Shown here piece after piece: positions 8,313-16,999 of a stretch of 64,000 nucleotides of DNA. This stretch comes from an uncultured Eggerthellaceae bacterium. Its GTDB lineage: Bacteria > Actinomycetota > Coriobacteriia > Coriobacteriales > Eggerthellaceae. Location: contig CAJURZ010000002.1 of the NCBI GenBank assembly GCA_910588905.1, positions 81,165 through 145,164 of the forward strand, given 5' to 3'. The notes below the pieces were generated by a model that worked only from the letters and a program-made list of their open reading frames with translations, searched no databases and was not told the DNA's origin. Position 1 is the first letter of the stretch, and every line of letters begins with the position of its first letter. The position numbers and the translations under genes were made by a program.

Positions 8313-11027
8313 TTAAAGCTCCTCCAGGTCGAAGGAGAGCGGCCCTTCTATCCGGCAGCTGTAATCCCCTTCGGCATCTATATCTATCAGCACGTGGCTC
8401 CCATCATGCAGCTCTCCGGTGATGACCGTTTGCGCGATGCGGTCGACGATCTCGCGCTGGATGAGCCGCTTGAGCGGACGGGCGCCGAAGACCGGGTCGA
8501 AGCCGTCGATGGCCAGATGCTCCATGGCAGCAGGAGTCACATCTAGCGTAACGCGACGCTTCGCCAGCCGGTCGCGCACCTCCTCTAGCTGCAAGTCCAC
8601 GATGGGCTCGATGGTGGAGATGGACAGCTCGTTGAAGGTCACGATGTCATCGATGCGGTTCAAGAACTCCGGACGGAAGGTGTTGCGCAGGGCATCGTTG
8701 ATCTTGTTCGTGAACTCCTTCAGCTTCTGCGCAGCGGCATCGGCGGTCATGTTCGCGATGCCTTCCATCATCTCGCCCATGGTCTCACCGGTGGCTTCGT
8801 TGGCATCCATCTCTGAGCTCTCAACGGCATGGTCGCGAATGATCTGGCTGCCTATGTTCGAGGTCATGATGATGATGGAGTTCTTGAAGTTGACCACTCG
8901 GCCCTGGCCATCCGTCAGGCGCCCATCATCCAGCACCTGCAAGAGGATGTTGAATACATCCGGATGGGCCTTCTCCACCTCATCCAGCAGGATAACCGAA
9001 TAGGGATGACGGCGCACGGCTTCGGTCAGCTGGCCGCCCTCATCGTAGCCCACATACCCAGGAGGCGCACCGATCAGGCGCTGCACGCTGAACTTCTCCA
9101 TGTATTCGGACATGTCGATGCGGATCATGGCTTTCTCGGAGTCGAACAGGTACTCTGCCAGCGCCTTCGCCAATTCCGTCTTGCCCACGCCTGTGGGACC
9201 CAGGAAGAGGAACGAGCCGATGGGCTTATCAGGATCAGAGAGACCCGCTCGATTGCGACGAATGGCTCCGGCCACCACGTTCACGGCCTTGTCTTGGCCG
9301 ATGACGCGCTTCTTGAGCTCCTCCTCGAGGTCTACCAGCTTCTCCATCTCACCCTGCATCATCTTGGTGACGGGGATGCCGGTCCATGTGGAGACGACGC
9401 TTGCGATCTCTTCCTCCGAGACCTCTTCCTTCAGGATGGCCCCTGCCTCTTGGCTGACCTTGAGCTGCTCTTCAGCTGCATGGAGCTGCTGCTGCAGTTG
9501 AGGGATGCGCGCATAGCGAATCTCAGAAGCCAGGGAGAGGTCACCGTCACGGGTGGCACGCTCCTCATCCAGCTTCGCTGCATCCAGTTCCGCCTTCAGG
9601 TTCTGGACGCCGACGATGACATCCTTCTCGTTCTGCCATGCGGCTTTCTGGGCATCCAGCGCTTCGCGGGCCATGGCGATATCCTGGCGCAGCTTCTCCA
9701 AGCGCTCCGCTGAGGCGTCGTCTGACTCCTTCATGAGCGCCTGCTCCTCGATCTGCATCTGGGTGAGCCGCCGCTCGGCCACATCCACGTCTTCCGGCAT
9801 GGAATCTATCTCTATGCGCAAGCGGCTCGCTGCTTCATCCATGAGGTCGATGGCCTTATCCGGCAGGAAGCGGTCGGAGATGTAGCGGTCGGAGAGCTCG
9901 GCTGAAGCTACGATGGCTCCGTCGGTGATGCGCACGCCATGATGGATCTCGTACTTCTCCTTCAGCCCGCGCAAGATGGCGATGGTGTCTTCCACCGTGG
10001 GCTCGTTCACCATGACGGGCTGGAACCGCCGCTCAAGGGCCGCATCCTTTTCCACATACTTGCGATACTCATCCAGCGTAGTAGCGCCAATGGCGTGCAG
10101 CTCCCCGCGAGCGAGGGCGGGCTTCAGCATATTGCCTGCATCCAGCGAGGAATCCCCACCGGCTCCCGCGCCTACGATGGTGTGGAGCTCGTCGATGAAC
10201 AGGATGATGTTGCCACCGGCTTCCTTCACCTCGCGCAGCACCGACTTCAGGCGATCCTCGAACTCACCGCGATACTTTGCGCCAGCCATCATGGCTCCCA
10301 GATCAAGGCTGATGATCTCCCTGTCCTTCAGGCTGGAGGGAACATCTCCTGCCACGATGCGCTGAGCCAGCCCCTCCACGATGGCCGTCTTGCCCGTGCC
10401 CGGCTCACCGATGAGCACCGGGTTGTTCTTGGTGCGGCGCGAGAGCACCTGGATGGTGCGGCGGATCTCCTCAGAGCGGCCGATGACCGGGTCCATCTTC
10501 CCTTCCCTGGCCTGCTGAGTGAGGTTCTGGCCGTACTGCTCCAAGGCCTCGAACTGGGTCTTGTCGGTCTGAGAGGTGACGCGGGTGTCCCCACGGAGCG
10601 CCTCGTAGGCCGCTTCGATGTTCTTGCGCGTGATTCCCGCCGTGGAGAGGAGCTTCCCGGCTTCGTCATTGCCCTCAGACAACGCGATGAGCATATGCTC
10701 AGAGGTGGCGTAGGAATCTCCCAGCTTCTCTGCGATCTTCACTGAGTTGTCTATGGCCTTGATGAAGGCCTGGGACGGTGCCGCCATGGGCATGGCGGAG
10801 CTTGATGCCTTGGGCATCTTCGCAATGGCATCTTCTATATTCTGCGAGATCCATACCGGATCAGCGCCGATGCGCTTCATGATGGCAGCGATGTTGTTCT
10901 CATCAGCATCCATCAGCGCCTTCAAGAGATGTATCGGCTCGATCATGGCGGCATCGGCATCGGCAGCGACGCTCATCGCGCTCTGCACCGCCTCTTGCGC
11001 CGTGACGGCCAGCTTGTCAAGCCTCAT
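8313..11027 (-). CDS. clpB: ATP-dependent disaggregase ClpB
   Basis: A 904-residue Hsp100 ATPase that rescues aggregated proteins with DnaK/DnaJ/GrpE. The N-terminal Clp-N repeats (about 1-150) are followed by AAA-1 with Walker A GEPGTGKTA, a coiled-coil middle domain (about 405-530) and AAA-2 with Walker A GPTGVGKTE and the pore loop GAPPGYVGYDEGG. The C-terminal D2-small domain has FNRIDD-like and DPVFGARPLKR motifs. The protein is about 40 residues longer than usual because of an acidic, methionine-rich insertion after TSNIGSQII (about residues 740-785). It lies 69 bp after hspR, with no promoter evident between them. Confidence 0.97.
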   Translation of the reverse strand: MRLDKLAVTAQEAVQSAMSVAADADAAMIEPIHLLKALMDADENNIAAIMKRIGADPVWISQNIEDAIAKMPKASSSAMPMAAPSQAFIKAIDNSVKIAEKLGDSYATSEHMLIALSEGNDEAGKLLSTAGITRKNIEAAYEALRGDTRVTSQTDKTQFEALEQYGQNLTQQAREGKMDPVIGRSEEIRRTIQVLSRRTKNNPVLIGEPGTGKTAIVEGLAQRIVAGDVPSSLKDREIISLDLGAMMAGAKYRGEFEDRLKSVLREVKEAGGNIILFIDELHTIVGAGAGGDSSLDAGNMLKPALARGELHAIGATTLDEYRKYVEKDAALERRFQPVMVNEPTVEDTIAILRGLKEKYEIHHGVRITDGAIVASAELSDRYISDRFLPDKAIDLMDEAASRLRIEIDSMPEDVDVAERRLTQMQIEEQALMKESDDASAERLEKLRQDIAMAREALDAQKAAWQNEKDVIVGVQNLKAELDAAKLDEERATRDGDLSLASEIRYARIPQLQQQLHAAEEQLKVSQEAGAILKEEVSEEEIASVVSTWTGIPVTKMMQGEMEKLVDLEEELKKRVIGQDKAVNVVAGAIRRNRAGLSDPDKPIGSFLFLGPTGVGKTELAKALAEYLFDSEKAMIRIDMSEYMEKFSVQRLIGAPPGYVGYDEGGQLTEAVRRHPYSVILLDEVEKAHPDVFNILLQVLDDGRLTDGQGRVVNFKNSIIIMTSNIGSQIIRDHAVESSEMDANEATGETMGEMMEGIANMTADAAAQKLKEFTNKINDALRNTFRPEFLNRIDDIVTFNELSISTIEPIVDLQLEEVRDRLAKRRVTLDVTPAAMEHLAIDGFDPVFGARPLKRLIQREIVDRIAQTVITGELHDGSHVLIDIDAEGDYSCRIEGPLSFDLEEL

Positions 11028-11096
11028 ATCGTTTCCTTTCGATGCACATGAACTTCGTAGGGAAGGGGTCTTCGACCTCTTCCGCTGGGCGATCAG

Positions 11097-11522
11097 CTAC
11101 TTCGCGAAGAACCTCACGGTCTGAGCCGTGTTCGTCAGCCAATGGAACACCGGGGGCAGATCCGACATGCGCACGAGGGCATTCACCGGCGTGTTCGGAT
11201 CTAGCTCAGCCACGCGCCGAGCCAGACGGTGATAGCGCTTGTGCATGCTATCCAGCTCTGCCGTTGCTTCATCCAGCTGGTTCTGCAGGTCCAAGATGCG
11301 CATGACACCAGCCAGGTTGATCCCCTCGGCTGTCAGCTCGTTGATCAGCTCCAGCCGATCGATGTCTGCCTGGGAATACATCCGCGTGTTGCCACTGGTC
11401 CGCTGGGGCGTGACCAGGCCCTTCTGCTCATAGGCGCGCAACGTCTGCGGATGCACTCCGGCCAGCTCTGCCGCAACGCTGATCATGTAGAGGGGGCGAT
11501 TGCGGTCCGATGCGGCTACCAT
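11097..11522 (-). CDS. hspR: HspR heat-shock repressor (MerR family)
   Basis: A 141-residue MerR-type regulator. The N-terminal helix-turn-helix and wing read MISVAAELAGVHPQTLRAYE...NTRMYSQADIDRL, followed by a helical dimerisation region. HspR represses the dnaK operon in actinobacteria by binding HAIR inverted repeats, with DnaK as corepressor. It overlaps the 3' end of dnaJ by 7 bp, the classical actinobacterial order dnaK-grpE-dnaJ-hspR. A degenerate HAIR-like site overlaps the dnaK promoter (about 15245-15265). Confidence 0.95.
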   Translation of the reverse strand: MVAASDRNRPLYMISVAAELAGVHPQTLRAYEQKGLVTPQRTSGNTRMYSQADIDRLELINELTAEGINLAGVMRILDLQNQLDEATAELDSMHKRYHRLARRVAELDPNTPVNALVRMSDLPPVFHWLTNTAQTVRFFAK

Positions 11523-12490
11523 GGCCGCACCGCTTCAGGGGTTGCAGCCAGGAAGTCTTCCATAGCCTGCTTCTGCTCATCGTTCATCTCCGTGGGCACG
11601 GTGACGCGCACGCGGATCCTCAGATCGCCGAAGACCTCTTGGCCCTTCGCCTTGATGTCCTTCGCGCCCTTGCCCTTGATGGTGAGCACCTTGCCGTCCT
11701 GCGTACCCGCGGGGATCTTCACGCGAACCTTCTTGCCGTCCGGCGCAGGGACCACGATGCTGCATCCGAGCGCTGCCTCTGCCACGTTGATGGGCAGATC
11801 GAGGATGACATCGGCCTTATCGCGCTTGAAGTAGGGGTGCTCCGTAATGTGCGTGGTGATCAGCAGGTCTCCCGCCGCACCACCGTTCTGGCCCAGGCCG
11901 CCCTTGCCCTTGTAGCGCAACCGGCCGCCTTCACGCGCTCCGGCGGGAACCTTGACTTCGATGGTGTCCGCCTCTGACTTGCCAGGGATGCGCACTGTTA
12001 CCATCTTCGTGGTCCCGTTGAAGGCCTCGTCGAAGGTGACGTCCAAGGTCACGGACATATCCTGGCCCTTCTGAGACCGGCTGCCGCCGAAGTCCCAATC
12101 AGAGCCGAACGCCCCTTCGCCGTGGCGGATGCTCTCCAGGATGTCCGACCAGTCTATGCCGCCGAAGCCACCGCCTCCGCCTGAGGTATAGGTATAGGTG
12201 TTGCCGCCCGCGCCCCCGAAGATGTCCTCGTAGTTGAACCCGGCGCCGCCACCTTGGCCGCCCCAAGGGATCTGGTTCTCGTTCGCAGTGCCATACTGGT
12301 CGTAGAGGGACTTCTTCTTCTCGTCCGAGAGCACCTCGTAGGCCTCGTTGATCTCCTTGAACTTGGCCTCGTCACCGCCCGCATCCGGATGATGGGTGCG
12401 AGCCAGCTTGCGGAATGCCTTCTTTATCTCATCTTGGGAAGCTGTGCGCGGAACGCCCAGCGTTTTGTAGTAATCAGGTGCAGACGCCAT
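11516..12490 (-). CDS. dnaJ: DnaJ-family chaperone lacking the zinc-finger domain (CbpA/DnaJ2 type)
   Basis: A 324-residue J protein that stimulates DnaK ATPase. The N-terminal J domain has DYYKTLGVPRTASQDEIKKAF, the HPD loop in THHPDAGG and a full helix IV. A Gly/Phe-rich region (about 75-130) leads directly to the two C-terminal beta domains. The CxxCxGxG zinc-finger repeats of classical DnaJ are absent, so this is a type II J protein standing in the dnaJ position of the operon. The ribosome binding site GGAGGTGG precedes the ATG. Confidence 0.93.
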   Translation of the reverse strand: MASAPDYYKTLGVPRTASQDEIKKAFRKLARTHHPDAGGDEAKFKEINEAYEVLSDEKKKSLYDQYGTANENQIPWGGQGGGAGFNYEDIFGGAGGNTYTYTSGGGGGFGGIDWSDILESIRHGEGAFGSDWDFGGSRSQKGQDMSVTLDVTFDEAFNGTTKMVTVRIPGKSEADTIEVKVPAGAREGGRLRYKGKGGLGQNGGAAGDLLITTHITEHPYFKRDKADVILDLPINVAEAALGCSIVVPAPDGKKVRVKIPAGTQDGKVLTIKGKGAKDIKAKGQEVFGDLRIRVRVTVPTEMNDEQKQAMEDFLAATPEAVRPW

Positions 12491-12557
12491 AACGCTCCAC
12501 CTCCTTCTCCCTATCCGATACTTCTTTCATGGTGTCAGGCCGAAGGTTCCGGCCCGC

Positions 12558-12579
12558 GGACAGGAACGAATTCCTGTCC
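12558..12579 (-). other. UUCG-type hairpin between grpE and dnaJ
   Basis: On the transcribed strand GGACAGGAA-TTCG-TTCCTGTCC forms a 9-bp stem closed by a UUCG-like tetraloop, immediately after the grpE stop codon. No U-tract follows. It looks like an mRNA stability or processing element that could tune dnaJ/hspR/clpB levels relative to dnaK/grpE. Confidence 0.55.
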
Positions 12580-13278
12580 CTAGGATTCCTCTTCGGGCTT
12601 CTCTCGTTTGGGACCGCCCGTGGTGACCGTCACCATAGCGGGACGCAGTACCTTGGAGCCGATCTTGTAGCCCTTCTGATACACATCGTTCACGGTCTCA
12701 TCCGGTTGATCGGGATCTTCCACCGTGCCCACGGCCTGGGCTTCCAAGGCCTCGAAGGCCTCGCCCTTCGGGTCGATCACGTCCACGCCGTCCTTCTTGA
12801 GCGTGTCTACGAACTTGGTGAGCACCGCGCGGACGCCTTCTAGGAGCCCCGTTTCGCCATTCTTCTCTGCGTAATCGATGGAACGCTCCAGGTCGTCGAT
12901 CACCGGGATCAAGCTGGTGACCAGCTTCTCGGCAGCCAAGGCCTTCTGGACCTCCTGCTGCTCCTTGGTGCGCCTGCGATAGGTGTCCCATTCGGCATGG
13001 AGGCGAAGGTACTTGTCCTTCCACTCCGCTGCCTCGCGCTGGGAATCCGCTGCCTGGGCTTCGGCCTCTACCTCATCCAGGGCATCATCCACGATGGCTG
13101 CGGCCTCTGCCTCCAGCACCGCTTCTTCCAGTTCTTCCGCTGTCACTGCTCCAGACTCCACAGCGGCCTCCGGAGCGCTCTTCTCAGCCGTTGCCTCATT
13201 CGCAACGGATGCGCCTTTCGGCGCATCCGCATGAGCGTTGACGGAAGGAGCGGCTGATGATGTCTTCTGCTCAGCCAT
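12580..13278 (-). CDS. grpE: Nucleotide exchange factor GrpE
   Basis: A 232-residue GrpE. It promotes ADP release from DnaK. The long N-terminal tail (about 1-85) is alanine- and glutamate-rich. A coiled coil begins near WKDKYLRLHAEWDTYRRRT, followed by the conserved VTSLIPVIDDLERSI segment and the C-terminal beta domain with GYKIGSKVLRPAMVTVT. The start follows the dnaK stop by 6 bp, so translation is probably coupled. A hairpin right after the stop separates it from dnaJ. Confidence 0.95.
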   Translation of the reverse strand: MAEQKTSSAAPSVNAHADAPKGASVANEATAEKSAPEAAVESGAVTAEELEEAVLEAEAAAIVDDALDEVEAEAQAADSQREAAEWKDKYLRLHAEWDTYRRRTKEQQEVQKALAAEKLVTSLIPVIDDLERSIDYAEKNGETGLLEGVRAVLTKFVDTLKKDGVDVIDPKGEAFEALEAQAVGTVEDPDQPDETVNDVYQKGYKIGSKVLRPAMVTVTTGGPKREKPEEES

Positions 13279-13284
13279 GATCCG

Positions 13285-15189
13285 CTATTTCCCTTCGTCC
13301 TCGTCTTCGACCACCTCGTAGTCGGCTTCCAGCGTGTCATCGGCCGGAGCGGTCTCTGCCGCTGCCGCCCCTGCACCTGCTGCCGCGCCTTCGGTGGAGT
13401 AGACGACCTCTGCCAGCTTGTAGCCAGCCTGCTGCATCTTCTCAGTGGCAGCCTTGATGGCATCCAGGTCAGTGCCCTGGAGCGCGGACTGCGCCTCAGC
13501 GATGGCGGATTCCGCCTCGGACTTCGCATCCGCGGGAACCTTGTCGCCCAGCTCAGACAGCGTCTGCTGGGTAGCGCCTACCAGGGCCTCGGCGTTGTTG
13601 CGCACCTCGACCTCTTCCTTGTGCTTGGCGTCTTCCTCAGCATGCTGCTCTGCATCCTTGACCATGCGATCCACTTCGTCATCAGACAGAGCAGTGGAGC
13701 CGCTGATGGTGATCTGCTGCTGCTTGCCCGTGCCCAGGTCCTTCGCAGAGACGTTCACGATGCCGTTCGCGTCGATGTCGAAGGTGACCTCGATCTGCGG
13801 AACGCCACGGCGAGCAGCCGGGATGCCGTTCAGCTGGAAGCGGCCGAGCGTCTTGTTGCCAGCCGCCATCTCACGCTCACCCTGGAGGACGTGGACCTCA
13901 ACGGAGGTCTGGTTGTCCGCAGCGGTGGAGTAGATCTCCGTCTTGCGCGTGGGGATGGTGGTGTTGCGCTCGATCATCTTCGTCATCACGCCGCCCATGG
14001 TCTCAACACCCAGGGAGAGCGGAGTGACGTCCAGCAGCAGGATGCCCGTGACATCGCCCGAGAGCACGCCACCCTGGATGGCAGCGCCCATGGCCACCAC
14101 TTCGTCCGGGTTCACCGTCATGTTCGGCTTCTTGCCCGTAAGCTGCTCTACCAGTTCCTGCACAGCCGGCATACGGGTGGAGCCGCCGACGAGGATGACC
14201 TCGTCCAGCTCACCGGTCTTGAGGCCTGCATCCTTCAAAGCCTGCTCGACCGGCTGCTTGCAGCGCTCCAGCAAGTCCTTCGTGATCTGCTGGAACTCAA
14301 CGCGGGTGAGCGTGTAGTCAAGGTGCTTCGGACCATCGGCGCCTGCGGTGATGAACGGCAGGTTGATGTTGGTCTGGGTGGTGGAGGAGAGCTCCATCTT
14401 CGCCTTCTCCGCCGCTTCCTTCAGACGCTGCATGGCCATCTTGTCTTGGCGCAGGTCGATGCCGGTGTCTGCCTTGAACTTGTCAGCCAGCCAATCGATG
14501 ATGCGCTGATCCCAGTCATCGCCGCCCAGGTGGTTATCTCCAGCGGTAGAGGCTACCTCGAACACGCCATCGCCCAGCTCCAGCACAGATACGTCGAAGG
14601 TGCCGCCGCCCAGGTCGAAGACGAGGATCTTCTCGTCCTTGTCAGCCTTGTCAAGGCCGTAGGCCAGAGCTGCTGCCGTGGGCTCATTGATGATGCGCTC
14701 GACATTCAGACCAGCGATCTTGCCCGCGTCCTTGGTGGCCTGACGCTGGGCGTCATTGAAGTAGGCCGGAACGGTGATGACAGCCTGGGTGATGGTGTCA
14801 CCGGTCTGCTTCTCAGCATCCGCCTTCAGCTTCTGGAGCACCATGGCGGATATCTCTTCGGGGGTGTAGGACTTGCCGTCGATATCGATCACCGCACGGC
14901 CATCCTTGCCCTTCTCGACCTTGTAAGCCACGGTCTTCTGCTCTTCCGGCGTCTCATCGTAGGAACGGCCGATGAAGCGCTTCACGGAAGAAACGGTGTT
15001 CTCAGGGTTGGTGACGGCCTGGTTCTTCGCCGCCTTGCCCACAACACGCTCTCCGTCCTTGCGGAAACCCTCAACAGAGGGGGTGGTGCGGTCACCTTCG
15101 GCGTTGACGAGGATCTCTGGCTCTGAACCCTCCATGACTGCCATGGCAGAGTTGGTGGTTCCCAGGTCGATTCCAAGTATCTTGCCCAT
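13285..15189 (-). CDS. dnaK: Chaperone protein DnaK (Hsp70)
   Basis: A 634-residue Hsp70 and first gene of the heat-shock operon. The ATPase domain has ILGIDLGTTNSAM, the VITVPAYFNDAQRQATKDAG signature, VFDLGGGTFDVS and ILVGGSTRMPAVQ. The substrate domain starts after LLLDVTPLSLGVETMGG. The C-terminal lid ends in an acidic EVVEDEDEGK tail. An AGGAGAGGTAAC-type ribosome binding site precedes the ATG. A near-consensus promoter lies about 50 bp upstream (15236-15264). Confidence 0.98.
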   Translation of the reverse strand: MGKILGIDLGTTNSAMAVMEGSEPEILVNAEGDRTTPSVEGFRKDGERVVGKAAKNQAVTNPENTVSSVKRFIGRSYDETPEEQKTVAYKVEKGKDGRAVIDIDGKSYTPEEISAMVLQKLKADAEKQTGDTITQAVITVPAYFNDAQRQATKDAGKIAGLNVERIINEPTAAALAYGLDKADKDEKILVFDLGGGTFDVSVLELGDGVFEVASTAGDNHLGGDDWDQRIIDWLADKFKADTGIDLRQDKMAMQRLKEAAEKAKMELSSTTQTNINLPFITAGADGPKHLDYTLTRVEFQQITKDLLERCKQPVEQALKDAGLKTGELDEVILVGGSTRMPAVQELVEQLTGKKPNMTVNPDEVVAMGAAIQGGVLSGDVTGILLLDVTPLSLGVETMGGVMTKMIERNTTIPTRKTEIYSTAADNQTSVEVHVLQGEREMAAGNKTLGRFQLNGIPAARRGVPQIEVTFDIDANGIVNVSAKDLGTGKQQQITISGSTALSDDEVDRMVKDAEQHAEEDAKHKEEVEVRNNAEALVGATQQTLSELGDKVPADAKSEAESAIAEAQSALQGTDLDAIKAATEKMQQAGYKLAEVVYSTEGAAAGAGAAAAETAPADDTLEADYEVVEDEDEGK

Positions 15190-15235
15190 ATCAGTTACCT
15201 CTCCTTCGTACTTCTGTTCGTTTTATCGTGTTGCC

Positions 15236-15264
15236 ACTATAAAATCTGAGTGCACACGTGTCAA
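15236..15264 (-). promoter_or_regulatory. dnaK operon promoter
   Basis: On the minus strand the -35 hexamer TTGACA (15259-15264, perfect consensus) and the -10 hexamer TATAGT (15236-15241) are separated by exactly 17 bp. This is the best sigma-70 promoter seen in the window and is correctly placed for dnaK. Confidence 0.85.
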
Positions 15265-15265
15265 G
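15245..15265 (-). promoter_or_regulatory. Degenerate HAIR (HspR) operator overlapping the dnaK promoter
   Basis: The minus strand reads CTTGACA-N7-ACTCAGA against the HspR consensus CTTGAGT-N7-ACTCAAG: five of seven positions match in each half and the 7-bp spacing is right. It overlaps the -35 box and spacer, where a repressor would block polymerase. HspR is encoded in the same operon. The site is imperfect, so the assignment is tentative. Confidence 0.6.
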
Positions 15266-15289
15266 TTATTTTAGCGAGAAATACTTGAA

Positions 15290-15510
15290 ATATGTGCACC
15301 TTGTGAACTCTATAACCGGTAGAGAGGGGTATCCCCTGCAACGGTGGCCTGTTTCTGCCCTTGAACGCAACCGTTGCCGAACCGAAAGCCAACCTCCACG
15401 GATGGCGGAATGGGACCTTGCTCGCGAATCCGGGCCGAGCACGTTCGACCCCTATGAGAGCGTTGCGTTCTCTATCGATCCATCCAAGATCAAGTAGGCA
15501 TATGATGCAA
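15290..15510. other. Intergenic stretch between dnaK and ferredoxin genes, no gene recognised
   Basis: About 220 bp with no convincing coding content; the open frame here has no ribosome binding site and no recognisable protein. An 8-bp inverted repeat pairs 15338-15345 (GCAACGGT) with 15370-15377 across a 24-nt loop. No tRNA or known riboswitch pattern was recognised. Confidence 0.4.
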
Positions 15511-15514
15511 AAAA

Positions 15515-15538
15515 GAACGCGCCCGTTAAGGCGCGTTC
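15515..15538 (-). terminator. Rho-independent terminator of the ferredoxin gene
   Basis: A perfect 9-bp stem (GAACGCGCC with GGCGCGTTC, 6-nt loop) lies 28 bp after the ferredoxin stop codon. On the minus strand it is followed directly by TTTTTT, the classical intrinsic terminator layout. Confidence 0.9.
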
Positions 15539-15565
15539 CCCTTACATATATATGTAGTTGCCGAG

Positions 15566-15754
15566 TTAGTCTTCGACGATCTCCGGGATGGCGCCCATGG
15601 GGCACTCTTCGACGCAGTCGCCACAAGCGATGCAAGCGTCCTCGTTCACCGCTTCTGCCGTCCCGTCCACGACCTCGAGAACCTCCTGGGGGCATGCATC
15701 AACACAGATGCCGCAGCCGATGCACTCGTCAGCTTCGATTACTGGATGTGACAT
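15566..15754 (-). CDS. 2[4Fe-4S] bacterial ferredoxin
   Basis: A 62-residue clostridial-type ferredoxin with two CxxCxxCxxxCP motifs: CIGCGICVDACPQ (about 14-26) and CIACGDCVEECPM (about 44-56). It is a small soluble low-potential electron carrier for anaerobic metabolism. The gene stands alone with its own terminator, next to hydrogenase maturation genes but not obviously cotranscribed with them. Confidence 0.95.
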   Translation of the reverse strand: MSHPVIEADECIGCGICVDACPQEVLEVVDGTAEAVNEDACIACGDCVEECPMGAIPEIVED

Positions 15755-15887
15755 TTCGTCTCCTTCTCTTCGGTCATGGACAAGAGCGCATCTCCCCTCT
15801 TTCGGTTGATGACTCCATGCGCTCCCTTGCGGTCAGGCGAAAGATACCATGACCAGAGAGCCTGTCAACCGAGAACCGGCAAAATCA

Positions 15888-15922
15888 AGGGAGCGGTTAC
15901 GCTCACCGCAAGCGTGCTTCCC
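15888..15922 (-). terminator. Possible terminator after hypE
   Basis: Nested inverted repeats (AGGGA...TCCCT outside, ACGCT...AGCGT inside) lie just after the hypE stop. On the minus strand they are followed by TTGATTTTG. The stem is imperfect, so this is a moderate call. Confidence 0.5.
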
Positions 15923-15929
15923 TAGCCCC

Positions 15930-16955
15930 TCAGCAGATGCGCGGCAGCTGCTCTCCCACTAACATATCCAGGATTCGCGTGCCTCCGAAAGCGGTGCGCA
16001 GGAGCACACGCGGTCGGCCGCTCGGCTGTACCTCTTGAGCGTGGCCGATCACACGAGCATCCTTGCCATAGGGAGAGGTGCGCATGGCTGTCAAGGCTGC
16101 TTCAGCCTGGTCTTGGGGCACTGCGCAGACCATCTTCCCCTCGTTCGCCACCTGGAGCACGTCGTAGCCGAGCATCTCGCAAGCCCCGGCAACAGCGCTC
16201 TTCACGGGAACCTTCGCTTCTTCGATAAGGATCTCCACCCCCGACTGGTCAGCCAGCTCATTCAGCGTAGAAGCCAGGCCGCCCCGCGTGGGATCACGGA
16301 AGCAGCGTACCTCAGGGGCTGCAGCCAATACCGCAGCGATCATGGAGTTCAAAGGGGCTGCGTCGCTTTCGATATCCGCTGAGAAGCCGAGGCCTTCCCG
16401 GCAGCTCATGATGGTGATGCCGTGGTCCCCCAGCGTGCCGCTCACGAGGATAGCATCCCCCGGGCGGATGTTCGCTCCGGACAGGTCCACGCCTTCGGGT
16501 ACGAAGCCGATGCCGCTCGTATTGATGAAGACGCCATCGCCATGGCCCCGGTTCACCACCTTCGTATCCCCCGTCACGATGCGGACCCTAGCCTCTTTCG
16601 CCACCTTCGCCATGGATGCGCAGATACGGCGCAGGTCCTCCATGGGAAGGCCCTCCTCGAGGATGAACCCGCAGGTGAGGTAGGCGGGCACGGCCCCTGA
16701 GGTGGCCACATCGTTCACGGTGCCGCACACGGCCAGATGTCCGATATCCCCACCAGGGAAGAACAGGGGTGATACGACGAAGGAATCCGTAGAACAGGCG
16801 ATGCGCTCTCCGGGCTTCGGCGCGGGCAGCACGGCAGCATCATTGCCTTCAAGGAGCTCATCGGTCCCATAGGCCTCGAAGAACACCTCGTCGATGATGC
16901 GCTTCATCATGGACCCACCGCTGCCGTGGCCCAGCATCACCGTCTCATCTGCCAT
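15930..16955 (-). CDS. hypE: Hydrogenase maturation protein HypE
   Basis: A 341-residue member of the PurM/SelD ATPase fold. HypE dehydrates the thiocarboxamide that HypF places on its C-terminal cysteine, producing the cyanide ligands of [NiFe] hydrogenase. It shows the N-terminal LGHGSGGSMM loop, DSFVVSPLFFPGGDIG, GTLGDHGI, RDPTRGGLASTLNE and the essential C-terminal PRIC. hypA-D and hypF are not in the window. The downstream neighbourhood with nikR suggests a nickel-enzyme theme. Confidence 0.96.
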   Translation of the reverse strand: MADETVMLGHGSGGSMMKRIIDEVFFEAYGTDELLEGNDAAVLPAPKPGERIACSTDSFVVSPLFFPGGDIGHLAVCGTVNDVATSGAVPAYLTCGFILEEGLPMEDLRRICASMAKVAKEARVRIVTGDTKVVNRGHGDGVFINTSGIGFVPEGVDLSGANIRPGDAILVSGTLGDHGITIMSCREGLGFSADIESDAAPLNSMIAAVLAAAPEVRCFRDPTRGGLASTLNELADQSGVEILIEEAKVPVKSAVAGACEMLGYDVLQVANEGKMVCAVPQDQAEAALTAMRTSPYGKDARVIGHAQEVQPSGRPRVLLRTAFGGTRILDMLVGEQLPRIC

Positions 16956-16999
16956 ATCAGCTCCTCTTCTTCACTCGGGGCATGCAGCTAGCGCCGGGA

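Noticed and set aside
13621..15126. 501-codon plus-strand ORF opposite dnaK
   Set aside because: A shadow of the highly constrained dnaK frame in GC-rich DNA; no motifs.
15258..15497. 79-codon ORF between dnaK and the ferredoxin
   Set aside because: No ribosome binding site or recognisable protein; it begins inside the dnaK promoter region.
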